Positions 23,339 to 33,600 of a stretch of DNA of 64,000 nt are shown one piece after another. The translations under genes were made by a program, and so were the position numbers. Location: assembly GCA_028274465.1 (NCBI GenBank), contig CM051456.1, positions 2,667,545 to 2,731,544 of the forward strand. The letters run 5' to 3'. The first letter of the stretch is position 1, and each line of letters opens with the position of its first letter. The notes under the pieces are model-generated. The model searched no databases and was not told the DNA's origin. It saw only the letters and a program-made list of their open reading frames with translations. Source of the DNA: Plantago ovata. Lineage: Eukaryota > Streptophyta > Magnoliopsida > Lamiales > Plantaginaceae.

Positions 23339-24083
23339 GTTGTTTCATTTCCAATGTTCATTTTTGAAGTGTCAGTATGATTCTACCTATAACAAAACAT
23401 CCCACAATCCTATGTACTCTTTAGATGGAATCCTCAGGCAGAGTTCTTTATTTTCATACTGTGTATATATATCTGTACTATCTGCTGCTAAATTAAGCTC
23501 TATGTATCACAGCTGACAGCAAGTTGCAAGTTCAGTTCTTGGAATTTTTGTTCTTTTATGATGAAACCTATGTTGCTGCGTATCTGAATATTGTTAGGGG
23601 AGGAGCCAGGGGTGGGTATTGTGGGGTATCTGCCCCCCCTAGAATTTTAAAAAGAAATTTTTTTTAGCTAATATTTTTTATTTTTTAGAGTCCGCCCCCC
23701 ACTTTAAATCCTGGCTCCGTCCCTGAATATTGTGACATATGTATACTATCCTTTTTATGGGTTTTCTTGAGCAATCTATTTGGCTTAATTGCCCCAGGAA
23801 TTTCCAGATCCCTGTGTTCTACTTTTTCGACATGCGTATGAAATCAGGCTACAAAACTTAGTGCCACAAGAATCAGATTCTAACATCTCTGCACCGCTAT
23901 TAGTTCTGGCAGACACTGATTTCTTTTATATTCTGTCCAGTTATTCTTATCTATAAAGTCCAAAAGCTAAAAGCTTATCATACAAGCTGTGACACTGAGA
24001 CCTTTCAAATATAGATGCCAACAAAGCGCAAAGAAATTGAACCCTTTATTTGATCTAGGTATTGTGGACAGATTGAGACGGTC
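23339..24083. other. YLMG 3' UTR/flank
   Basis: Besides the MITE at 23594-23724, this holds the sequence that recurs inverted at 17560-17830 and directly at 24950-25310. No other gene is seen. Confidence 0.5.
23594..23724. mobile_element. Short hAT-type MITE with 8-bp target duplication
   Basis: The 131-base insert starts TTAGGGGAGGAGCCAGG and ends CCTGGCTCCGTCCCT (imperfect terminal inverted repeats around GGAGCCAGG/CCTGGCTCC). It is flanked by GAATATTG on both sides (23586-23593 and 23725-23732). The inverted homologous segment near 17585 has one GAATATTG and no insert, which confirms a discrete insertion. It lies in the 3' flank of the YLMG gene. Confidence 0.8.
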
Positions 24084-24404
24084 ATGCAGAGCTGGAGAAG
24101 CAGATTGTCTTCCCACGACAAGAAGTTTTTGGCCATAGGGCTTGCAGTTCTTGCAACACTTTCCCCTCTATATATTGATCGCAGGTCAATACCTGAAGAT
24201 GAGCTTGAGGACGAGCCAATTGACCTCTCTTCTTACCTGCCACTTCTGCTCCTTGTTCTGATAACAGCAATTGCTGTTTCTGGTTACTTAGAGCGCGGAT
24301 TTACCAGGTTTGATCCTTACTGGATTCATCGGGTTGGTGGCTCATCCACAGGGCTTGTTGTTGTTCTAGTTGTACTTGGTTTGGTTTTGCAGCTTAAAGT
24401 GTAA
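24084..24404 (+). CDS. Small membrane protein, 106 residues, uncharacterised
   Basis: A single uninterrupted frame begins with ATG (MQSWRSRLSSHDKKFLAIGL) and ends at TAA 24402-24404. It has three hydrophobic segments at about residues 16-32 (AIGLAVLATLSPLYI), 50-70 (LPLLLLVLITAIAVSGYL) and 88-106 (GLVVVLVVLGLVLQLKV). An acidic loop (PEDELEDEPIDLS) and a positively charged loop (RGFTRFDPYWIHRVGG) separate them. I recognise it only as resembling small conserved plant membrane proteins of unknown function; I cannot name it. The hydrophobic pattern and lack of stops argue for a real gene, although its upstream region is YLMG 3' flank. It could also be a terminal exon. Confidence 0.65.
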   Translation: MQSWRSRLSSHDKKFLAIGLAVLATLSPLYIDRRSIPEDELEDEPIDLSSYLPLLLLVLITAIAVSGYLERGFTRFDPYWIHRVGGSSTGLVVVLVVLGLVLQLKV

Positions 24405-24429
24405 GCAAACTACATTCACCGAGTTCATG

Positions 24430-25090
24430 ACTAGTAAATGGAAGTTAGTCATGCAAGTTATATTTTTGTTTAGAATTGTCATTTTTGTTTTGTTGATTCA
24501 GTAATGACTAGTAGTAGATATGAATGTGTTAAGGAGTACATAACAGAAGAAAGTTAAGCATACCATCCAACATCTTTTAGAGGAATCGGAGAAGAAGATT
24601 GTTTCCAGCTTGAAGTGTTTAAGGAGAATTGAATTGTTGGTTGATAGAACATTGCGTGCATGATTCACGATATACCACTGAATCTTACAAAAAATGCCTA
24701 GAAGTAGAAGGGCGCAGTGCTAATGAAACTTCACTATTACCATTTTGAAACTACTTGAAACTATCTCTGCCTTAAAGTATGGAGTAACATTTCTTGTTCT
24801 AAATGCCTTCACAACTCACAAGCGCCGCTTCTGCACTTCCTGCTAAACTTCCACCAGACGAAGTCTCAAACGGTATGCCAATTCAAACCACATATATAGC
24901 AGATAAAATGGATGAAAAGACTTGCTGTGGGAACAAGTTAAAGGGCATCAAACTGTTTGCTGCTACATTGAGCTCTATGTATCACACAGCTGATAGCAAG
25001 TTCAGTTCTTGGAACTTCTGTTCTCCTTTTCTGATGATACACTACTACACTGTTGCGTATCCTGTATACTTTACTTTTTATCTATGAGTC
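24430..25090 (+). pseudogene. Partial direct duplicate of the YLMG gene, broken
   Basis: 24440-24560 repeats YLMG intron 1 (21300-21420: ATGCAAGTTATATTTTTGTT...GTAGATATGAATGTGTTAAG). 24790-24930 repeats the end of exon 3 (CTTGTTCTAAATGCCTTCACAA ... CTTCTGCACTTCCTGCT) with an inserted ACAACTC-like stretch that shifts the frame. 24950-25080 repeats the 3' UTR. Exon 2 and the YGGT domain are absent. Confidence 0.8.
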
Positions 25091-27388
25091 TTCTTGATCA
25101 ATCTATCTTCCTAAATTCTCCCTGTGCGCGCACTACTGCTTTTTCGACATACTTATGAAATCGGGCTACGAAACTACAAGAATCAGATTCCCACATTTCT
25201 GCTGCATGCAGGCACTGATTTCTTTTATATTTTGTCCAGTTATTCTTATCTATAAAGTCCAAATGCTAACAGCTTATCATACAATCTATGACACAGACCT
25301 TGCAAATATAAACATTACATTATATCCTTAATAGAAAACTTCAAGAAACAAACTGGGGAAAAAAATTGATATCTTACTCCAAATTGCACGGTTTGAAAAA
25401 TTACATAAGAGTAATTTGACTTTAAAAATAATATAAGGGGTATTTGCCAATTTCTAAGAATACATGGGGTAAATTGCAAAAACCCTCCATGGATCCTGAT
25501 GTTTGTTATACCCTTCACAACTATGAAGTTAGTATTTAGAATAATACAATTCTAGAATGATTAGAAACTATTATGTAAATGAAACTCTCTAAAATGTAGT
25601 ACTCATCTGTTTTTTTAGATTGTTTACGTATTTTATTTTAGTTCGTTTTTTTAAATTGTTTACGTTTTTTTTTTGACAACTTTTTATCTCACAACTTTAT
25701 TGTGGGTTCTGCCACTAACTCAAACACCACACACATTATACCAAACTTCTTAAAAACCGTTCCAAAATCAAACGTAGACAATCTAAAAAATGGATGAGTA
25801 GTAAACTCTTGTAAATACTAGACTATAATTCTCTAGACAATGGTAGGTGTGGCAATAATCTAGAACCCTTATGAAACTCGTATATATATGTGAACTCAGT
25901 CCAGCAAAGTGAGATTAATTGTACATAGAGTGACAAGTGATAAACTAATTGGAGTATTGTTGTAATACAATAAGTTTTCCTCGCAAGATCATTTTATTGT
26001 TTTGTCTCTTTTCAAACATACTTTTGGCCAAAATTGACTTTTTAGGTTCAGAGTTTTTATTTTATTAAATTCCGTGACAAAATCACTTACCTACTTTTCT
26101 TTCAATTGTGACAAAATAAATGAATAACTCTTGCGCCTTTTTGGAGGGGCTTAACAAATTTCAAACTATGTTGGATAGAGGTAAATTAAATTTGGTAGGA
26201 GTATATCAGGTAAAAAAATCCAAAAATCATTGTTAATTCTCTTATACAAGTCTAGACAACTACTATACCATAAGCAACATCCTCATTCAAATCACCACGA
26301 TGATGACCATGACACATGTGGAGGCCACCTATTGCGGTAGAGTCAACCGCAACCAAGTACTATGCGGCTCATCCAAAGGCACCACGGTCCCCAAACGCTG
26401 GTCATAATTCGGCGGACGTGAAGGCTCGAACTATAGGTTGAGCAGTAAGCCGCCGAGATTTGTATGTCGAAGAACTAACCCTATATTCAATGTTAGACCT
26501 AACCCGAACAAATTCTTTAGTTTCACATTCCAACATTTTTAATGCGTGAACCTAGCTTGTGGTACATCTTGCACTTTAACACGACACACGCTTACTCACT
26601 AAAAAAGGATGCAAGCAGTACATAATAAAGGAAAACGTGCCAAAACAACTTTACATGATCACACTTTTGAGTATCTATCTCAAGTTCTCAACAACAGAGA
26701 AATGAGTAACTGATCAGTCCCTGCATAAACATTCGTATGTCCTCCATTATAGAATCACAACAGTGCTAACATGATGTTACCATAACGGTTGTATCACAAC
26801 CAGATTAAAACAGCTTTGGATTTTCAGGTATCAGGCAAGCAAGTAAGCAACATTTACTTAATAAAGATGGAACAAAGATGTACTAATAACTACCACCATG
26901 CCTGGGCAAAAATACAAAGAAACCAATAGTACCAAAGATTTACTAATAACTACTTTCTAGCAACTAGGTCTTAGGAGAGTTTGTAAGCAACCAATAGAAA
27001 CTGAAGCCAGATTATCTGACTTGGAGTCTTAAAAGAACATGAATTCCACCATAACTAGCACTCGAAGAACACAGTAAAAGGAAACCAAAACATCGCAGAA
27101 AAAAGTCAAAGGAAACCAAAATTGCAGAAAAATGATAACTACTCTAATATACTGTCAATTCTCCCGAAGTGTAAATATGAGCAATGAATAGTTTCATCCA
27201 TTATGTAATTCCAACAAAACATATTCTACTGAAAAGTTTCTCGGTCAGGAACTTCTAATATAGCCAAGTTTAGTGAGTAGTGAGTGGATGGATTATTCAA
27301 AATAGAAAACCGTCAGCTTTGTAGCTCAATGAATGGAGCGTTAACAGTTCTCTGTCTATTAGGTCAAAAAACCCACATATTTATTTCT
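25091..27388. other. Spacer with a Stowaway-like MITE and unassigned DNA
   Basis: 25091-25310 continues the YLMG 3'-flank copy. A MITE occupies 25602-25798. 26280-26530 is less AT-rich than its surroundings but has no frame or element I can name. About 27290-27388 is probably the 3' UTR of the adjoining HSP70 fragment. No gene is seen. Confidence 0.45.
25602..25798. mobile_element. Stowaway-like MITE, family 1 copy 1
   Basis: The element is flanked by TA on both sides. Terminal inverted repeats are CTCATCTGTTTTTTTAGATTGT...ACGT at the left and ACGTAGACAATCTAAAAAATGGATGAG at the right. The interior (CTCACAACTTTATTGTGGGTTCTGCCACTAA) is shared with the element at 29327-29530. There is no coding capacity. 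Confidence 0.8.
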
Positions 27389-27920
27389 TTACCTCTTCAT
27401 ACTCCGCTTCAGGTGCCTGCTCCCCACCCTGAGAGCTTTCATCTGAACGACTGAACCACCAGTACTACCACCAGACATATGTTGCCCGATCTTTGAAACA
27501 GCTTTGTTTGCTGCATCAAGTTTGGCCTTTATGTCGTCGATGTCCTCAGTGCGCATTGCTGTTCTCAAATCTGAAACCGCAGTTTCGATTTCTATTGCTA
27601 TTTCACTTGGAATCTTATCTCTGTACTCATTTACGCTCTTCTCAATGCTGTAAATTGTGGTGTCAGCAGAGTTTCGTAGATCGATGAGAGCCTTCCTTTC
27701 TTGATCCTTTTGGGAATGCGTTTCAGCCTCCTTGACCATCTTTTCAATCTCGCTTTCAGATGACCACCTGATGAGTGAATGGTAAGCTGCTGCGCCTTAC
27801 CTGTGGTTTTGTCTTCTGCAGAAACAGTGACGAGTCCATTGGCATCAATGTCGAAGGTAACCTCAATTTGTGGCATGCCTCTGGGAGCAGGGGGAATACC
27901 CTGGAGCTCAAATTCGCCAA
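27389..27920 (-). pseudogene. Mitochondrial HSP70 3' fragment with frameshifts
   Basis: The minus strand reads [20 protein letters not shown], then [28 protein letters not shown] (split view), an SSGG, and after a one-base deletion near 27765 [50 protein letters not shown] second frameshift near 27440 precedes the expected tail EAEYEEVKK. The SSGG/EEVKK pattern is that of mitochondrial HSP70 (HSC70-type DnaK homologue: ATP-driven matrix chaperone). Only the substrate-binding domain and lid remain; the ATPase domain is missing upstream of 27920. No intron is seen in 530 bases, so it may be a retrocopy or simply the last exon. Confidence 0.88.
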
Positions 27921-30171
27921 AATTTGTGGCGGGGTTTTGGTCCTTTTTTAATTTGAAAAATCACAGGCTGACTCGGAAACACCGGTCAAAATACTGGAAA
28001 AATTCCAGACTCTTGAGATTTTTCCAAAATTTAATGTAATCGGCTCGTCATCGAGTTTACTAAGGTTGACTCCGCGTGATTCAAAACATGGTGCTCAAAT
28101 GAACTAAAATTTATTAGTAATATAAAAAACAACTAAAAAAAATTGACTTGAACTGGCCTGAACTAAATGAATTTGAATTCAACTGGATGGAACTAAAATT
28201 AATAAATTTTCAAATGAAAATAACATAGCCTTCTTCTCCAAATCCACGGCCATTACACTGGCAAGCTTGAGCATTAAGCTCCTCCCAACCGTCTTAAGTC
28301 TTAAGATTGTTTGCTCTTCAAACAAATAAAATATTTCACAAACACTTCACTTCCAATCGTCTTAAGATTTTTACTCAAAATAAGTCTAGAGTTACAATAA
28401 TTACCCATAAATCTCCTTAAACTATTTCCACCATCTTATTCAACCCTTTCTACATCACTCACACTGTAATCAATGTTAAGACAACATCTATGTCAACATC
28501 GAGTTTACCTTTTATTATGATCATGTGGCAATTGGGGATGTGGCCGAGGAGGAGGAGTGTAACGCTAGTGGGAGAGTTAAATTGGTTAAGGGAACAAACT
28601 TTTTACCTTTAATAAAAGGAGGGGGGGAATAAGCTACATTTCAACTGCATTGTGTTTATATTAGGTTTGCACTTCTTTGACGTTACCTTGACTGGTGTTC
28701 ATTGAGATATTTTTGTCCCAGTTGAGGGGGGGAGGGGGGAATATTTTTTGAACTATTAAATGCAACTCAATTTATGTGGAGAAAAAAGGTAAGAAGAGAG
28801 ATTGAAAGTGCATGCATTTTGAGCAATGTTAAGCTAATTGTTGGGTCAACTATTATTCTAACTATTAATAAATCATCCATTCACTATTGATTTATTGCAA
28901 TTATATATTTCTTGATTTTACCTTTAGTTAGGTTATGAAAGATCTAAATCATGATCAAGGAAGTTTGGAGGAAAGTAGAGGTCAAAGGTATACTTAAGCA
29001 AACCTTATTTGATCTAGAATTAAATGAAAATTTATAGAGAATGACTTATGAATAATAATGATGGACTCTGAAGGACAATGGAGTATAATGATAAGAAAGG
29101 ATTTATGTGTCTAAACAACCAACTTGGAAGTTGGATGTGATGGTGGAGGTTGAGTTAACACTTGACTCAACATCGATCGAGCTCCAACACTTATGTATTA
29201 ATTTCATTAGTTCTACGTTTTTTGTTGTTTGTGTCCTTATTTTGGAAAATTATTTGAAGACAAAGATATGAAATTATGTAAAGTCCAATGAACAAAATAG
29301 CTCCCAGCCCCACGTATAAATATATACTCATCTGTTTTTTTTTTTTATTCTATACGTATTCCATATTTGTCCGTTTTTTTTGGATTTTATACGTTTCTAT
29401 TTTTGGCAAATCTTTATCTTACAACTCTATTGTGGGTCCTGCCACTAAACCAACACATCACAATCATCATATAAACCTCCTAAAACTCCGACCCAAAAGC
29501 AAACGTATAGAATCCAAAAAAACGGATGAGTATATGATACTTTATTGTGGATTTGGGTAACCCAAGAATTCTGTTTTTTTTTTTTTTTTAAATACTGATA
29601 TTCCTTTAAATTTAAAAGTTGAAACAGGAGAAAGAGAACTAACCCAAATTTTTCTCAAAGCTGAAACACGGGAAGAATAATTAACCCATTATGTCAACTC
29701 CACCAAAAACCTTCATAATTATCATAACCCATATATAATTTGTAAATAAAGTTCCCATTGAACATCTAAAATGGGAAAGCAACATATTCAATTCAAGCCC
29801 CTGCGACTGTTGGCGGAGGAGGGATGAAACCCATTGAAATCCAAGATATTTAAGATTTTTGGGGCTATTCGATGATTGCCGTTTCATGGGGAGAGCAAGA
29901 GGAGTAGTAATACATAGGTAGGTTGTAGGTACTATATATGTTTTTGTCTCGTGATTTCTCTACCATTGGAAAATAAGAAAATAAGAACATAATATTTTAT
30001 TATTTTTATTTAATGTAATGTTATACCTGAATGGGTATGTGAAATCCGATCGGGTAATGAATAAGGTATCCAAAACCCAAATATATCAAAATCCGATCTG
30101 TCGGGGCGAGTACCCAAATACCCGACCGTTGTATAAAACCGGGCCTAGTTACATCAAAGTAAAAAATAGTA
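27921..30171. other. AT-rich spacer upstream of PAA2
   Basis: Apart from the MITE at 29327-29530 and G-runs near 28620 and 28730, nothing codes here. The open frames are short and unlike any family. Confidence 0.5.
29327..29530. mobile_element. Stowaway-like MITE, family 1 copy 2
   Basis: TA-flanked. The left end is CTCATCTGTTTTTTTTTTTT then ATTCTATACGT; the right end is ACGTATAGAATCC then AAAAAAACGGATGAG. The interior CTTACAACTCTATTGTGGGTCCTGCCACTAA matches the copy at 25602-25798. Confidence 0.8.
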
Positions 30172-30423
30172 CTCCCTCTCCCGCTATAATTACCCACATT
30201 GATTTTTTTGGTCAACATCTTTCAACTTTGACTTCCGATTGCTCTTAAACTATAATGATAAAATATTTAATAAAATTATATTATGAAACTTTAGGATCTA
30301 TATTTTCATAATATAATTTCGTTAAATATTTTACCATCATAGTTTAAGAGTAATGAGGAGTCAAAGTTGAACGTTGTTGACCGAAAAAGTGAAAGTAAGT
30401 AATTTATAGATAAGGATAAGGAG
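30172..30423. mobile_element. Stowaway MITE in the PAA2 promoter region
   Basis: The element is TA-flanked (30170-30171 and 30424-30425). Ends are CTCCCTCTCCCGCTATAATTACC and the reverse complement-like TAATTTATAGATAAGGATAAGGAG. Almost the whole element is an inverted repeat: TTTGGTCAAC...TTTCAACTTTGACT at the left pairs with GAGTCAAAGTTGAACGTTGTTGACC at the right, and ATAATGATAAAATATTTAATAAAATTATATTATGAAA pairs with the mirror arm. It ends about 265 bases before the PAA2 start codon. Confidence 0.88.
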
Positions 30424-30689
30424 TATACACACAAGACAAGACACTCACCAGTCACCACCTCACAAATCCCAATTACAAATTCACAATCACATTTAACTCG
30501 TTTCAGTTGCCTACCATTAGAATAACAATTTTATTTATTTCTTCCAAGTTCCAATTTTGACCTTATCTCACAATACCAATTGCCCACCACAACTAATTTT
30601 CATCGCACGTGCTTCACCTTCAAAACCAGAACTAAAAAAAAAAAACAGTGCCATTTCCACCGGTCCTCACTTTCTCTCTCTAAACCGCC

Positions 30690-33600
30690 ATGTCCACGGC
30701 CAGTCTACTCCGTTTCTCCCTCTCCCCGCCATTACACCGCCGCAAAAACCTCCCATTACTCCCCAACCGCCACCGCTCGGTCCACCTGAACTCGCCGAAA
30801 CTCCACTCCTCCACCCGCATTTTCTCCAAAGCCCTCGATCTCAACCTATCCACCAGCAACATCCAGCTCCAGGAGCAGAAATCAGAAGAGGAGATTACTC
30901 AACCGACCGTACTGCTAGATGTTTCCGGAATGATGTGCGGCGCGTGCGCCACACGCGTCAAGTCAATTGTGGCGTCTGACGAGCGCGTTGACTCGGTCGT
31001 GGTCAACATGTTGACTGAGACAGCTGCGATCAAGCTCAAGGAAGGGATAGGGTTGGAGTTTTCGGCTGTGGCGGATGAGCTGGCGGCGAGAGTGTCAGCG
31101 AGTGGGTTCGACGCGCGGAGAAGGGCGTCCGGGATGGGAGTGGAGGCGAAGGTGAGGAAGTGGAGGGAGACGGTGGAGAAGAAGGAAGAGTTGTTGGTGA
31201 AGAGTAGGAATAGGGTGGCGTTTGCTTGGACTTTAGTTGCTCTGTGCTGTGGCTCTCACGCGTCGCATGTTTTGCATTCTGTTGGAATTCATGTTGCTCA
31301 TGGTGGTGAGTTTTGTGATCTCTCTGGGACTAACTAGCTTCGGTTTCGGAGTTTGAATTCCGAGATTTAATGCTTTGTTTTAAGCATACTTGATGCATCC
31401 TATTGGCATATGCTTTTATTGAATGACATGAATGTAGAAAATGACAATGCTGGTCTACAAGTTCAGCTCTTAATGCCTCAAGGCGGATTTCAGTGGCCAT
31501 TATAAGCTTATAAGTGAATAGGGTCACCATTTAAGTGGAATTTATTGCTGGTTGTCTATATGTGATATGTATAATGTAGTCTAGTTTACTCAAGAATTAG
31601 ATGACCAGTATAAGCTTAGAAATGCCAAATGCATTGTGTTTATCTTTCCTGGAGTTAATTACTGATTACCTATATGGCTATACTTACCCTGTTAGAGCTG
31701 TTTTGTCTAGGTTCAATATTGGATGTTCTGCACAATTCGTATGTGAAAGGGGGTCTGGCTCTGGGAGCTCTATTGGGGCCTGGAAGAGGTTCGTTTCGTG
31801 TGTTTTTATCCCTTGATGTATACTGTTAGATTTATATGTAGTTACAGTTGCATTTCAATAACAGGTGTTTCATTTCCTTCCTAAAGCTCCTACTAAATGT
31901 GAAACAAGAAAGATGGTGTTATATGGTTGGAGTACAAATCAAAAGAAATCAATTCTGTCCCAAGAATATGACACTTTTATTTTCTTTCTCAAGAGCTAAA
32001 CACAAGTACATTCTGTTAATCTTGCATTCAGTTATCAGTTATAGTCATATTATAATTGTATCTTTATATTTCACACGTCTATACACAAGTCTTACCTGGT
32101 TTGATAATTTACTTACCTCTATCAAAGATTGATAATAGAATGTCTCCCAGGAGACTGAAACACATCTCACCTATTTGGGTGAGTATTTGGAGTACCTTTT
32201 CAAATATGTCACCGACCAGTCACCTTGTTAACATTTAAATAAAATGATTATAGTCCAATGATATTAGGTGGGATAGTGGGAGAATAATGAAGTGAGCAAA
32301 GTCTGGTTTGTGGTATGTATTATTTGAAAGAAAAAAAAAAGCGTAGAATGAAGAAGGGAAAGAAAACACATGAATCAAATATTGCAAGCGGCTGTTGACA
32401 ATATGCATAAAACTTTAAAATTTCAAAATACTCGCTCATTATGAGTGAGACTCAGTTCAGATTTCAGCGGTCTGTTCCAGCAGAGCTGAGGAGACAGTTA
32501 TATTTCTTGATTTAGCTAGAAACTGTTGATATTTAACTCATGTGTAATTAGACGAAATTATTTAATGATTAAAATGTATGAAGAGTTTATTATTGTGATA
32601 TAACTCGAAAATTTTATCGAAGAAATAATCGGAAAACCAAACCAACTAAGCATCTTATGCCAATAAAAGTCGGGGTAGGCTACATGAACCAATAAAAGTG
32701 TCACATAGCTGTACAACAATATATTTTCTTGCATGTGCATCTCTCCTTGATTAAGATTCTGTTGACTCCCTTTACCTCCATATATTTTAATACTTACCAA
32801 ACCACCTTAATCTAAACAGCCATATCATTTGAAACAGTTAAGACTTCAATTAAGTGGCCCAGTTTTGATTGGTACTAATTAGTTCTGCTGTGGTTCAGAT
32901 TTGCTTTTTGATGGACTACAAGCACTTAGAAAGGGGTCGCCCAACATGAACTCTCTCGTTGGCTTTGGTTCAATTGCAGCATTTGCCATTAGTGCAGTAA
33001 GGATATAATTGATGTTTGTTCACTTTGTTCAATTGTGCTTCAAATTTATTATGGTCTCTGCTTGAAATAGTAATTAAATCTTTCTTTCTAATAGGTATCA
33101 CTCCTCAACCCGGAATTACAGTGGAATGCAACATTCTTTGATGAACCGGTATGGTCCACTTTTGCTTGGTCATTTAATTATTCTGCTAAGTTGTTCATTG
33201 TCAACTGTTATTCACTGTGAATATCAATTTGGAGTTTATCTCTGTTATCTCTTTGCTGTTCATTATTCTTTGAATATAATTTCTGCGCATGACTTAAAAT
33301 ATTTTATGGTGCTCCTTGTTACATAGTGTTACTAGATTGATATTACCGAGTAAGAAGTAACAGATATTTCTAGACTCTAGCTTTTAGAACAAACAACATA
33401 TCTAAGTAATTATACACTGTTCAAAGCAAGCTTCTCATCAGAATTAATTGATTTTTAGCATGCAGGTCATGCTTCTTGGTTTTATTCTACTGGGTCGTTC
33501 CCTAGAAGAAAGAGCAAGGATAAAGGCATCCAGTGATATGAATGAATTATTGGTAAGTTTTTTCTGCTGTATAGTTTTCTTTTCCATGAATTTTTTTAAT

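Noticed and set aside
30557..30979. 140-codon open frame overlapping the start of PAA2
   Set aside because: It is the +1-type shadow of the Pro/Ser-coding transit-peptide region; the PAA2 frame has clear motifs.
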